64,000 nucleotides of DNA from Glycomyces tenuis DSM 44171 (GTDB lineage: Bacteria > Actinomycetota > Actinomycetes > Mycobacteriales > Micromonosporaceae): positions 62,001-126,000 of the forward strand of contig NZ_ATYW01000010.1 of the NCBI RefSeq assembly GCF_000427885.1, in the 5' to 3' direction. The notes beneath the pieces are model-generated. The model searched no databases and had not been told where the DNA came from. It saw nothing but the letters and a program-made list of their open reading frames with translations. Shown piece after piece: positions 1-8,051 of the stretch; within the stretch, counting starts at the first letter, position 1; every line of letters starts with the position of its first letter. The position numbers were made by a program, and so were the translations under genes.

Positions 1-515
1 GCGGTGAGCCACAGTTCCGAGCCGTTCGCGGCCCCGTCGGCGCCGCCGGTGGAGGCGCGGCCCTCCTTGACGGCGAACAGGTCGGCGAAGTCGGCGTCGA
101 TGAGGAGCGTGACCGAGCAGGAGGTGGCCTCGCGCCCGAGGTTCTCGATGGTGATCGTCTCGCGCAGCCCGTCGCCGACGAGGCGCTCGCGGATCACCAG
201 GAGGGTGCTGTCGGCCTTGCCGGGCAGGGGCGGGCGGCGCAGGACGAACCTGCCCGCGAAGGCGTCCATGCCGAGCACGGTCAGCGGCTGGAGGCGGCGC
301 CCGTCCAGGTGCAGCTGCCAGCGCGAGAGCACCCGGGCGTCGCGCACGAACAGGCCCTGCGCCGCCCCGGGGGTGACGTCGCCGTTGCGGTCCGACAGGC
401 AGAAGGTGGCCCCCTCGACGAGGGTGACCACCTCCGTGGTCCCTTGGGTCGGCACCGGCTCGGTGGTGTTGAACGCCTGCGGCCGGGCCGACCCGGGATC
501 GTTGCTCGGGCTCAT
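1..515 (-). CDS. glycogen debranching enzyme-type protein, N-terminal part (cut by window edge)
   Basis: The reading frame starts at ATG 515-513 and runs off the left edge, so only about 171 N-terminal residues are visible. It begins MSPSNDPGSARPQ and contains GATFCLSDRNGDV and LFVRDARVLSRWQL. These match the N-terminal domain of bacterial amylo-alpha-1,6-glucosidase/glycogen-debranching proteins, in which this beta-rich domain precedes an (alpha/alpha)6 catalytic barrel. The barrel lies outside the window, so activity cannot be judged. Its ATG overlaps the TGA of the glycosyltransferase upstream (ATGA), which implies translational coupling and a shared role in polysaccharide or glycoside metabolism. 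Identification is by remembered family resemblance. Confidence 0.75.
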   Translation of the reverse strand, partial: MSPSNDPGSARPQAFNTTEPVPTQGTTEVVTLVEGATFCLSDRNGDVTPGAAQGLFVRDARVLSRWQLHLDGRRLQPLTVLGMDAFAGRFVLRRPPLPGKADSTLLVIRERLVGDGLRETITIENLGREATSCSVTLLIDADFADLFAVKEGRASTGGADGAANGSELWLT

Positions 516-1813
516 GCGGCGCCCGCCGAGCGCGGACGTTCGGCCACGCGGCTGCTCAGCGGCGGGCGGCTGCCGCGCGCCACCGACTGGCGTTCGCGAC
601 CGTGGCGCCGGTCGAGCCCGGCCTCCAGGTCGACGTAGGCGCGGCCGCGCCGCGGCTGCGGCTCGGCGACCGGGCGCCTGGCCTGCAGGACGCGCCGGTA
701 GACCTCTTCGTAGGCCGTGCCGAGGCCGGAGATGTCGAAGTGCTCGGCGACGCGTCTGCGGCACTGGTAGGGATCGATGCGGTCGAGGCGGCGCAGCGCG
801 TCGGCCAGTTCGGACGGTTCATCGCAGATGTATCCCGTGCGGCCGTCGACGACGACCTCGGGGACGGCGCCGCCACGGAGTGCGACCACCGGAGTACCGC
901 ATGCCATGGCTTCGATCATAACCATGCCGAACGGCTCTTCCCACTGCACCGGGAACAGCAGGCAGCGCGCTTCGGAGAACAGCCGCCGCTTGTCCTGGGA
1001 GTCGGCCTCGCCGAAGACGATGTCCTCGGGTGTCAAGCGCGGCTTGACCTCCCGCTCGAAGTAGTCCTTTTCGATCGCTTCGGCGCACTTGCCGGCGAGG
1101 ATCAGCGGCATCCCGACCGCGTGCGCCGCGTCCAGCGCCAGGTGCGGCGCCTTGTTGGGGTGGAACCGCCCCAGGAAGAGGCCGTACCGTCCCTTGTCGC
1201 GCCGGAACGGGAAGGTCTCGGTGCTGATCGCGTTGTGGACTCTGCCGGCCCAGTTGAGGCCCGGCGCGAGCTCGCGCTGCCGCTCCGAGATGGCAACGAG
1301 CTCGATCTCCTTGCCGATCGCCTGGTAGAAGGTGTGCAGGTCCTCGTCGACGGGGCCGTGCATGGTGACCACCGTGGGCAGACCCAGGGCCTGGTAGGCG
1401 ATCGCGTTGAGCGGCCCGGCGCCGGTGTGCTCGTGGACGACGTCCAGGCCCGGTCCGGCGGCGAGCTCGCGGATGGCATTGCGGGCCAGCGCCGCCTGGA
1501 GGATCTCGGGCATCGGCTCGCCCAGGCGCTCGGGGATCGGGCGCGGCCAGACCGAGACGAAGTCGGCCTTCGTGCCGTTCTCGCCGACGCCGATCAGCGT
1601 CACGTGGTGGCCCCGCTTGACCAGGGCGTCGGTCAGGTCGGCGACGACGGACTCGACGCCGCCGTAACCGCCGGGCGGGACCGAGAAGTACGGCGGCACC
1701 ACCATCGCCACGCGCAGCGGCCGGCCGTCGGGCTCCCCCGTCATGTGCTCGCCGGTGCCGAGCACCCCCCGTGCGCCCTCGTCGGCCGTCAGTTCGCGAA
1801 TGCCTGTGAACAC
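512..1813 (-). CDS. GT4-family glycosyltransferase
   Basis: This is a GT-B fold retaining glycosyltransferase of about 433 residues. The N-terminal half has the glycine-rich loop PPGGYGGVESVVADL and the acceptor-side motif DVVHEHTGAGPLN. The C-terminal half has GLFLGRFHPNKAPHLAL and the E-x7-E nucleotide-sugar motif EEPFGMVMIEAMACGTPVV. I chose the GTG at 1813 because a good ribosome site (GGGAGGA) lies just before it; an ATG at 1744 is the alternative. The last 50 or so residues are arginine-rich and poorly conserved in look. The donor and acceptor cannot be read from sequence. Pairing with the debranching-type gene downstream suggests glycogen, trehalose or another glucan as substrate (inference). 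Confidence 0.85.
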   Translation of the reverse strand: MFTGIRELTADEGARGVLGTGEHMTGEPDGRPLRVAMVVPPYFSVPPGGYGGVESVVADLTDALVKRGHHVTLIGVGENGTKADFVSVWPRPIPERLGEPMPEILQAALARNAIRELAAGPGLDVVHEHTGAGPLNAIAYQALGLPTVVTMHGPVDEDLHTFYQAIGKEIELVAISERQRELAPGLNWAGRVHNAISTETFPFRRDKGRYGLFLGRFHPNKAPHLALDAAHAVGMPLILAGKCAEAIEKDYFEREVKPRLTPEDIVFGEADSQDKRRLFSEARCLLFPVQWEEPFGMVMIEAMACGTPVVALRGGAVPEVVVDGRTGYICDEPSELADALRRLDRIDPYQCRRRVAEHFDISGLGTAYEEVYRRVLQARRPVAEPQPRRGRAYVDLEAGLDRRHGRERQSVARGSRPPLSSRVAERPRSAGAA

Positions 1814-2139
1814 AGCTTCCTCCCACCTCTGAGTCGTCTTGCCGCCAGGCCGCTCATGAGTGGTGTCTCCGCTCGATCGGTCCCTGAGTTGGACTGACGC
1901 CGGCCCGGCCAGCACCCATGCACACAGAGTGAGGATTTCACTACTGCGTTCGGGGCAACTCTACAACGAGGCGACGTAGATCACACTTTTTCGGGGTTTC
2001 GGAGCAGCGCTTTCAGTGACGCGGCGTCGCACCGCCGCCGAGCGATCGCAAGTGGGCAGAAGTGACCGAAGACGGTCGCGACGGCAGCAAAAGCTCCGCA
2101 AAGGACCGATTCGGCCGGGGGTCCGGACGGCGCGGGAGA
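1814..2139. other. intergenic region upstream of the glycosyltransferase
   Basis: This 326-bp gap must hold the promoter of the GT4/debranching pair. Around 1975-2000 there is a short AT-richer patch. I found no convincing -35/-10 pair, small gene or repeat. Frames that stay open here show no recognisable protein motif. Confidence 0.5.
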
Positions 2140-2169
2140 GGGGCGCGGCCGCCGTCGCGGCCACGCCCC
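2140..2169 (-). terminator. strong hairpin terminator after ribH
   Basis: Arms 2140-2152 (GGGGCGCGGCCGC) and 2157-2169 pair over 13 bp with one mismatch around a 4-nt loop. The hairpin starts 14 bp beyond the ribH stop codon. There is no T-tract, as is common for actinobacterial terminators. It closes the riboflavin operon. Confidence 0.7.
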
Positions 2170-2182
2170 TTCGCGAGTCGCG

Positions 2183-2653
2183 TCAGGACAGTGACCGGAC
2201 GGCCAGGGCCGCTCCGAGAGCGGCGATCACCGCCTCGTAGCCCTTGTCCTCGGCCGAGTCCGGGTAGCCGGCCCTGGCGACGGCCTGGTCGAGGTCGTCG
2301 ACGGTGAGGACTCCGTGGGCCACCGGCGTCGACTCGTCGAGCGCCACCCGGGTGAGCCCTTCGGTGACGGACTTGCACACGTATTCGAAATGGGCGGTGC
2401 CGCCGCGGACGACGACGCCGAGGGCGACCACGGCGTCGAAGCGCCTGGCCAGGGCCTGGGCGGCGATCGGCAGTTCGACCGCGCCGGCCACCCGCAGCAC
2501 CACCGGTTCGGCGCATCCGGCCTCGGCCGCGGCGGCGCGGGCGCGGCCGAGCATCTGTTCGATCAGTTCGGCGTTCCATTCGGTGGCGGCGATGCCGAGG
2601 GTCAGGCCCGCCGCGTCGGGGACGCGCGCCTCGGGCGCTCCTTGTCCGGCCAT
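2183..2653 (-). CDS. ribH: 6,7-dimethyl-8-ribityllumazine synthase
   Basis: RibH condenses 5-amino-6-ribitylamino-uracil with 3,4-dihydroxy-2-butanone 4-phosphate, the penultimate step of riboflavin synthesis. The 156-residue length is normal. Visible motifs are GIAATEWN near the start, the substrate loop VAGAVELPIAAQALA, then VVALGVVVRGGTAHFEYVC with the catalytic-side histidine, and the C-terminal PVAHGVLTVDDLDQAVARAG. It is the last gene of the ribE-ribBA-ribH operon, one base after ribBA, and is followed by a strong hairpin. Expression should follow the FMN riboswitch upstream of ribE. Confidence 0.97.
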   Translation of the reverse strand: MAGQGAPEARVPDAAGLTLGIAATEWNAELIEQMLGRARAAAAEAGCAEPVVLRVAGAVELPIAAQALARRFDAVVALGVVVRGGTAHFEYVCKSVTEGLTRVALDESTPVAHGVLTVDDLDQAVARAGYPDSAEDKGYEAVIAALGAALAVRSLS

Positions 2654-2654
2654 G

Positions 2655-3908
2655 TCAGGCCGCCTCTGCGGTGGTCTGGACGGGCACGAGCGGCGGCAGG
2701 TCCTCGAGGAGGTGCCCCATGCGGTCGCGCTTGGTCGTCAGGTAGGCGAGGTTGTCGGGCGTGGCGTGGGTCGGCAGGGCGACCCGGTCGAGGACCTCGA
2801 GGCCGTGGCCTTCGATGCCGGCGCGCTTGTCCGGGTTGTTGGTGAGCAGGCGCATCGACTTGACGCCGAGGTCGGCCAGGACCTGGGCGCCGGTGGCCCA
2901 GTCGCGGGCGTCGGCGGGCAGGCCCAGTTCGAGGTTGGCGTCGACGGTGTCGCGGCCGCCGTCCTGGAGCTGGTAGGCCTGGAGCTTGTGGATCAGGCCG
3001 ATGCCGCGGCCCTCGTGGCCCCGCATGTAGAGGACGACGCCGCGGCCTTCGGCCTCGACGGCGCGCAGCGCGGCCTGGAGCTGCGGGCCGCAGTCGCACC
3101 GCAGCGAGCCGAAGGCGTCGCCGGTGAGGCATTCGGAGTGGACGCGGACGAGGACGTCCAGGCCGTCGCCGATGTCGCCCTTGACGAGGGCGACGTGCTC
3201 GTCGCCCGCGACGGTGTCGCGGTAGCCGACGGCGGTGAACTCGCCGGCCTCCAGCGGCAGGCGGGCCTCGGCGAGCCGCTCGACGTGCACCTCGTGGCGC
3301 CTGCGCCAGGCGACGAGGTCGGCGACGGTGATCAGCTTGAGGTCGTGCTCGTCGGCGAAGTCGCGCAGCTCGGGCAGCCGCATCATGGAGCCGTCGTCGT
3401 TCATCATCTCGGAGATCGCGCCGACCGGCGTCTTCCCGGCGAGGCGCGTGAGGTCGACGGCGGCCTCGGTGTGGCCGCGGCGGACGAGGACGCCGCCGTC
3501 GCGGGCGCGCAGCGGGACGACGTGGCCGGGCCGGCTGAGGTCGCCCGCGGCGGTCTCGGGGTCGCCGAGCACGCGGATGGTGCGGGCGCGGTCGGCGGCC
3601 GAGATGCCGGTGGTCACGCCGGTGCGGGCGTCGACCGAGACGGTGAAGGCGGTGCCTTTGCGGTCCTGGTTGGTGTGGTGGGCCGGGGGCAGCTCGAGCC
3701 GGTCGGCGGTCGCCGCCGGCATGGCGACGCAGATGTAGCCGCCGGTGTGGCGGACGGTGAACGCCAGCAGCTCGGTGGTGGCGTCTTCGGCGGCGAAGAC
3801 GATGTCGCCCTCGTTCTCGCGGTCGGCGTCGTCGGCGACGATGACGGGCCGGCCGGCCGCGATGTCGGCGACGGCGTCTTCGACCTCGTCCAGGCGGATG
3901 TCGTTCAT
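2655..3908 (-). CDS. ribBA: bifunctional 3,4-DHBP synthase / GTP cyclohydrolase II
   Basis: This 417-residue fusion supplies both branches of riboflavin synthesis. The N-terminal 200 residues form 3,4-dihydroxy-2-butanone 4-phosphate synthase, with the acidic RENEGD motif at residues 30-35 and [21 protein letters not shown]. The C-terminal half is GTP cyclohydrolase II, with [20 protein letters not shown] supplying three zinc cysteines and [10 protein letters not shown]. The start [12 protein letters not shown] is fixed by a four-base overlap (ATGA) with the ribE stop. A much longer open frame runs upstream but is antisense-like shadow over ribE. It is translated between ribE and ribH and controlled by the same riboswitch. 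Confidence 0.97.
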   Translation of the reverse strand: MNDIRLDEVEDAVADIAAGRPVIVADDADRENEGDIVFAAEDATTELLAFTVRHTGGYICVAMPAATADRLELPPAHHTNQDRKGTAFTVSVDARTGVTTGISAADRARTIRVLGDPETAAGDLSRPGHVVPLRARDGGVLVRRGHTEAAVDLTRLAGKTPVGAISEMMNDDGSMMRLPELRDFADEHDLKLITVADLVAWRRRHEVHVERLAEARLPLEAGEFTAVGYRDTVAGDEHVALVKGDIGDGLDVLVRVHSECLTGDAFGSLRCDCGPQLQAALRAVEAEGRGVVLYMRGHEGRGIGLIHKLQAYQLQDGGRDTVDANLELGLPADARDWATGAQVLADLGVKSMRLLTNNPDKRAGIEGHGLEVLDRVALPTHATPDNLAYLTTKRDRMGHLLEDLPPLVPVQTTAEAA

Positions 3909-4495
3909 CGCAGGCTTCCGTTCGCTTGGAGGAGTTTCTCGGCGTGCTTGGCGATCACGTCGGTCTCGAGGTGGACGCGGTCCCCGGCTTGTTTGCGGCC
4001 CAAGGTGGTCGCTTCGAGCGTGGTCGGGATGAGTCCGACGGTGAACTCGTCGCCGTCGACCGCGGCGACGGTCAGGGAGGCGCCGTCGACGGTGATCGAG
4101 CCCTTCTCGACGACGTACCTGGCCAGCCCTTCGGGCAGGCGGAAGGTGACTTCCTCCCATTCGGCGGCGGGCGCGCGCTTGACGATCTCGCCGACGCCGT
4201 CGACGTGGCCTTGGACGAGGTGGCCGCCGAGGCGGGTGGTGAGGGTGGCGGCGCGCTCCAGGTTGACCCGGTCGCCCGGTCCGAGCTCGCCGATGACGGT
4301 GCGCCGGTAGGTCTCGGCCATCACGTCGGCGGTGAAGACGTCGCCTTCGAGGGCGACGACGGTGAGGCAGACGCCGTTGACGGCGATCGAGTCGCCGAAG
4401 GCCGCGTCGGAAGTGACGAGCGGACCGCGGACGGACAGGCTGGAGACGCCTGTTTTGACGACTTCGCCGAGTTCTTCGACGATTCCCGTGAACAT
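3905..4495 (-). CDS. ribE: riboflavin synthase alpha chain
   Basis: Riboflavin synthase dismutates two lumazines to riboflavin. The 196-residue protein shows the two repeated barrel domains expected of the family. The first starts [12 protein letters not shown] with [10 protein letters not shown]; the second begins [15 protein letters not shown] and carries [12 protein letters not shown]. It is the first gene after the FMN riboswitch, with a leader of about 95 bases. The ribosome site GTAGGGGGT lies just before the ATG in a GC-rich stretch, which would suit translational control by the riboswitch. The gene usually found before it, ribD, is absent here. Confidence 0.96.
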   Translation of the reverse strand: MFTGIVEELGEVVKTGVSSLSVRGPLVTSDAAFGDSIAVNGVCLTVVALEGDVFTADVMAETYRRTVIGELGPGDRVNLERAATLTTRLGGHLVQGHVDGVGEIVKRAPAAEWEEVTFRLPEGLARYVVEKGSITVDGASLTVAAVDGDEFTVGLIPTTLEATTLGRKQAGDRVHLETDVIAKHAEKLLQANGSLR

Positions 4496-4589
4496 CGGGT
4501 GGACCCCCTACCGTTGCTGTGCTCTGTGCACGCGCAGGCGGGGCGAGGGAAAACGCGCGGACGAGCCGTGACGCGGCCCTCCGCGACGC

Positions 4590-4730
4590 GTCTGCTCCCA
4601 TCCGGACTTTGACCGTCGGTCCTGGATTCTCACCAGGTCAACCGTCCGCTGGATGCGGACGGGTCGCGGACTCGCGGCGCTCGGGCCGCTCACCGCCGGC
4701 TCGGAATTTCACCGACCCCGCTGACGCGCG
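4590..4730 (-). promoter_or_regulatory. FMN riboswitch (RFN element)
   Basis: Read on the minus strand, the element contains the conserved RFN blocks in order: GGGTCGGTGAAATTCCGAGC, CCGGCGGT, GCCCGAGCG, GGTGAGAATCCAGG and, at the 3' end, AGTCCGGATGGGAG. These are the ligand-binding core of the FMN aptamer. It lies about 95 bases before the ribE start and should turn down ribE-ribBA-ribH when FMN is abundant. The expression platform is not obvious; sequestration of the ribE ribosome site is more likely than a terminator because no U-tract follows. Confidence 0.95.
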
Positions 4731-4813
4731 TTGTTACTCAGAATTGTGCCACGGTCGCGTTGAGCGGTCTCTATTCCGTGACAGTTGTCTCATTCGCGTC
4801 GCCGGACGGCGAC

Positions 4814-5842
4814 TCAGCGGTCGTCGTTCCAGAAGACCGGTCGCCGTCCGCTGGCGGGCGGCTTGCCGTCGGGGAAGGCGACGTAGGTGCCGGCGTGGGA
4901 TTTGGCGACGCTCTTGAGGGCGGTGGCCTCGGCGACGGCCTCGTAGGCGTCGGTGAACTGCCGGTGGGTCGACAGTGCGACGCCGATCGAGAGGGTGGGC
5001 AGGCGCGAGCGGGTGACGCGCCTGGAGCGGTCGGTGTGCTCGATGTAGCCGCGTTCGGCGTCGATCGGATCGCACAGCTGCCGGACGCGGGTGGCGAAGT
5101 GCTCGTTGAGGAACTGGGTGACCGCGCGGGCGTGCCCGGGGGTGCACAGGATCGTGAAGTCGTCGCCGCCGACGTGGCCGAGGAAGACCGGGGCGGCACC
5201 CGCGTCGCCGGCGGCCGTGTAGACGCATTCGGCCAGCCCTTTGATGAACTCGTCGCCGCGCACGAAGCCGTAGACGTCGTTGACCGCTTTGAAGTGGTCG
5301 ATGTCGATGTAGCACAGGGCGAAGGGGTCGCCGCGTCTGATCCACGAGGTCAGCTCGCGCAGGATGCGGTCGTTGCCGGGCATGCCGGTCAGCGGGGAGG
5401 ACTCGCGGATCTCGCGGTGGCGGCGGATCGCCGAGTCGATGCGGGCCGAGACTTCGGCGGGGTCGAAGGGTTTGGCGACGTAGTCGTCGGCGCCGGCCTT
5501 GAGGCCGGCGATCTTGTCGGCCGAGGTGGGCTGGGCGCAGACCAGGATGATCGGCAGGCTGGCCGTGGCCGGGTCGGATCGCAGCTGCCTTGTCAGGGCG
5601 AGGCCGTCGATGAACGGCAGGTCGGCCTCCAGCAGCACGATGCCCGGGCGCCGCAGTGCGATCCCGGCGAGCGCCTGGTACCCGTCGCGCGCCAGGGCGG
5701 TGTCGAAGCCGTCGGCGCGCAGCCGTCCGGCGAGGAACTCGGCGACCTCGGGGTCGGAGTCGGCTATGAGGACGAGGTCCCTGCCCGGCGGCGGGGCGGG
5801 GTCCGCTCCGTTCCTGGCGAGGGGCGGTCGGGGTGGGGACAT
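4814..5842 (-). CDS. degenerate receiver-GGDEF protein
   Basis: The 342-residue protein has a receiver domain (about residues 22-140) joined to a GGDEF domain (about 145-320), with no membrane segments. The receiver looks unable to be phosphorylated normally. The usual phosphoacceptor aspartate is Glu72 (LLEADLPFIDG), the second acidic residue is Ser29 (IADSDPEV), and the conserved Thr/Ser is Cys102, while Lys124 (AKPF) is kept. In the GGDEF domain the metal-site motif YIDIDHFKAVND is present, but the signature reads GGDDF (225-229) and no RxxD inhibitory site is seen. It may bind GTP or sense rather than make cyclic di-GMP. It lies between rpe and the riboflavin leader on the same strand. 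A short 7-bp hairpin follows the stop. Confidence 0.85.
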   Translation of the reverse strand: MSPPRPPLARNGADPAPPPGRDLVLIADSDPEVAEFLAGRLRADGFDTALARDGYQALAGIALRRPGIVLLEADLPFIDGLALTRQLRSDPATASLPIILVCAQPTSADKIAGLKAGADDYVAKPFDPAEVSARIDSAIRRHREIRESSPLTGMPGNDRILRELTSWIRRGDPFALCYIDIDHFKAVNDVYGFVRGDEFIKGLAECVYTAAGDAGAAPVFLGHVGGDDFTILCTPGHARAVTQFLNEHFATRVRQLCDPIDAERGYIEHTDRSRRVTRSRLPTLSIGVALSTHRQFTDAYEAVAEATALKSVAKSHAGTYVAFPDGKPPASGRRPVFWNDDR

Positions 5843-5849
5843 GGCGGGC

Positions 5850-6536
5850 TCATCGGGCGGCGTCGGCGAGGGATCGCAGGCGGCGGCAGGCCTCGGCCGG
5901 GTCGTCGGCGCCGTAGACGGCGGTGCCGGCGACGAAGGCGTCGGCGCCGGCCTCGGCGGCCCGGGCGATGGTGTCCTCGGCGATGCCGCCGTCGACTTCG
6001 ATGCGCAGTTCGAGGTGGCCGGCCTTGGCGTGGCGGCGGGCGGTGCGGACCTTGTCGAGCAGCTCGGGCATGAAGGCCTGGCCGCCGAAGCCGGCCTTGA
6101 TGGTCATGATGAGCAGCGTGTCGAACTCGGGCAGCAGGTCGAGGTAGTCCTCGACGGGGGTGTCGCGGTCGATGGCGAGTCCGGCCTTGGCGCCGGCGGA
6201 GCGGAGCCGCTTGGCGAGCGTGGCGGGGTCGGCGCTCGCCTCGGCGTGGAAGGTGACGTTGTGGGCGCCGAGCTCGGCGTAGCCGAGGGCCCACCGCTCG
6301 GGGTCCTCGATCATGAGGTGGCAGTCGAGCGGGACGTCGGTGGCGGCCTTGAGCGACTTGACCACCGGCGGGCCGAGGGTGAGGTTGGGGACGAAGTGGT
6401 TGTCCATGACGTCGACGTGGAGCCAGTCGACGGCCCCCGCGACCGACTCGGCCGCCTCGGCCAGGCGGGCGAAGTCGGCCGCGAGCAGGCTCGGAGCGAT
6501 GACGGTGTCGGCCTGTGCCGCTTCGATCTGTGCCAC
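5850..6536 (-). CDS. rpe: ribulose-phosphate 3-epimerase
   Basis: Rpe interconverts ribulose 5-phosphate and xylulose 5-phosphate in the pentose phosphate pathway. The 228-residue TIM-barrel protein has [31 protein letters not shown] (metal ligands), DCHLMIEDP, the loop [14 protein letters not shown] and [11 protein letters not shown]. All catalytic segments are intact. The start is GTG at 6536. It has no clear ribosome site, and a TAGACT hexamer sits six bases upstream, so the mRNA could be leaderless. The gene sits 7 bp from the receiver-GGDEF gene. In other actinobacteria it commonly lies between rsmB and the rib genes; here the GH6 cellulase separates it from rsmB. Confidence 0.96.
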   Translation of the reverse strand: MAQIEAAQADTVIAPSLLAADFARLAEAAESVAGAVDWLHVDVMDNHFVPNLTLGPPVVKSLKAATDVPLDCHLMIEDPERWALGYAELGAHNVTFHAEASADPATLAKRLRSAGAKAGLAIDRDTPVEDYLDLLPEFDTLLIMTIKAGFGGQAFMPELLDKVRTARRHAKAGHLELRIEVDGGIAEDTIARAAEAGADAFVAGTAVYGADDPAEACRRLRSLADAAR

Positions 6537-6600
6537 ACGGACAGTCTAGGACCAACAACTGCGACACAGGCCGGACACCGGGCGTGCAGTGACCCGTGGG

Positions 6601-7926
6601 TCAGGCGCTGCACTCGACGGTCGGCGTGGCGCTGGAGCCGTTCGCTATGAACCCGAAGGCGTTTCGGGACTGGCCGGAGGCGATGGAGCCGTTCCAGCCG
6701 ACGTCCGAAGCGGTCACCGTCTGTCCCGATTGGGAGATGTCGACGTTCCAGGAGCTGGAGACGGACTGGCCGCTCCCCCAGTTCCAGGTGAGCGTCCAGC
6801 CGTTCAGGGACGTGTCGCCGGCGGTGACGTGCACATCGCCCTGCCAGCCCGAGCCCCAGTCGCTGACCACGACGATCTCGGCGGTGCAGTCGCCGGTGGG
6901 CGGCTCGTCGGGGTCGGTGGTCGGGTCGTCGGGGTCGGTGGTGTCGTCGTCCGGGACGTCGCCGGGCCAGTCGTCTCCGGCGGCCTGGGCCATGTCGTAG
7001 GCCAGGTCGGGGATGAACTGGCCGGCGCTGCCGGCGCAGCCGTCGGCCTCGCCGGGGAGCTTGACCCACAGGTAGGCGTCGATGCCGCTCACACCGGTCG
7101 AGGTGGTCGGGTAGTCGCCGATGGCGCGGCCGGGCGGGTCGCACCAGTCGTTGGGGTTGGGCGGGTCCAGCGGTCCGTTGCCGTTGCGGCTGGTGTCGAT
7201 GACCGCGCCCTTGTCGGAGCCGACGATGTTCTGGATCTGGTGGGCGTAGGAGGTCGCCTCCTGGGTGGTGCGGTAGTTGGAGACGTTGATCGCGAAGCCG
7301 TCGGCGTACTGGATGCCGGCGCCCTGGAGGCGGCTGGCCGCCTCGCCGGGTTCGAGCCAGGCGGAGTTGCCGATGTCGAGGTAGACGTGGGCCTGCGAGG
7401 AGGCGGCCTTGAGCGCCTGGACCGCGTGGATCAGCGACTGGTTGCGCTGGGAGGGGTCGGCGCAGTTGTGCGGGAGGGTGTCGGGCTCGACGATGATGTA
7501 GGCCGGACCGGACAGGCCGGCGGCGAACTGGTCGATCCAGTTGCGGTAGGACTGGTGGTCCGGGGCGCCGCCGCCGGAGTGGCCGCCGCAGTCGCGGTCG
7601 GGGATGTTGTAGACGACCATGACGGGCGCCTCGCCTTCGGCGGCGGCCTGGGAGACGACGTCGGCGACCTCGCCCTGGATCTCCGAGGGGTTGTACTGGG
7701 TGAACCAGGTGCCGGCGGGGGTCTGCGCGATGCGCTCGTCGATCAGGGCGGCCCTGGAGTCGCCCTGGTTCTCAGCGACCCATTCGGCCGCCTGGGTGTT
7801 GGGGTTGGTCCACAGGCTCTCGCCTTGGGCGGACGCGGTCGGCGCCAACAGGAGCGCGGTGGCCGCGGCCATCCCGGCGGCGCCGGCCGCCGCGGTGAGC
7901 GCCGCGAATCTCCTTCTTCGATTCAT
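6601..7926 (-). CDS. secreted GH6 cellulase with CBM2
   Basis: The product should hydrolyse beta-1,4-glucan outside the cell. From the ATG at 7926 (ribosome site AAGGGG) the protein has 441 residues. It consists of a twin-arginine-like or Sec signal MNRRRRFAALTAAAG ending near ASAQG, a GH6 catalytic domain to about residue 335, a linker rich in Asp, Pro and Thr (PDDDTTDPDDPTTDPDEPP), and a C-terminal family 2 cellulose-binding module with its bracketing cysteines (GDCTAEI ... PTVECSA). GH6 motifs are YNIPDRDCGGHSGGG (catalytic acid region), YIIVEPDTLP and VIDTSRNGNG. The open binding face suggests an endoglucanase, but cellobiohydrolase cannot be excluded. A LacI-type operator lies about 67 bp upstream. 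Its position between rsmB and rpe looks like an insertion into a housekeeping block. Confidence 0.95.
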   Translation of the reverse strand: MNRRRRFAALTAAAGAAGMAAATALLLAPTASAQGESLWTNPNTQAAEWVAENQGDSRAALIDERIAQTPAGTWFTQYNPSEIQGEVADVVSQAAAEGEAPVMVVYNIPDRDCGGHSGGGAPDHQSYRNWIDQFAAGLSGPAYIIVEPDTLPHNCADPSQRNQSLIHAVQALKAASSQAHVYLDIGNSAWLEPGEAASRLQGAGIQYADGFAINVSNYRTTQEATSYAHQIQNIVGSDKGAVIDTSRNGNGPLDPPNPNDWCDPPGRAIGDYPTTSTGVSGIDAYLWVKLPGEADGCAGSAGQFIPDLAYDMAQAAGDDWPGDVPDDDTTDPDDPTTDPDEPPTGDCTAEIVVVSDWGSGWQGDVHVTAGDTSLNGWTLTWNWGSGQSVSSSWNVDISQSGQTVTASDVGWNGSIASGQSRNAFGFIANGSSATPTVECSA

Positions 7927-7992
7927 GAGTTGCCCCTTCGTGGTCTGCCCCACCGGCGCGAGCGGTGAGATTTACATTCATCGATGTCTTGA

Positions 7993-8006
7993 TGGTAGCG
8001 CTACCA
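7993..8006. promoter_or_regulatory. perfect LacI/CebR-like operator upstream of GH6 cellulase
   Basis: TGGTAGCGCTACCA is a perfect 14-bp palindrome about 67 bp before the GH6 start. It differs from the known CebR operator of actinobacteria (TGGGAGCGCTCCCA) by one symmetrical base pair. A sister site lies before the GH9 cellulase at 40417, next to a LacI gene. I could not assign a convincing -35/-10 pair around it. Confidence 0.75.
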
Positions 8007-8051
8007 CTTCGCCATGTCGACAGGGGTGTCGAATTTTTGTCGAACGAATGC

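Noticed and set aside
2304-4310. A 668-codon plus-strand frame opposite ribBA and ribE
   Set aside because: Covers two well-identified genes on the other strand and has no homology-like motif.
8017-8032. Palindrome TCGACA-GGGG-TGTCGA followed by TTTTT, looking like a plus-strand terminator
   Set aside because: There is no plus-strand gene ending here; both flanking genes are on the minus strand, where no T-tract follows. It may be a chance hairpin or part of the GH6 control region.
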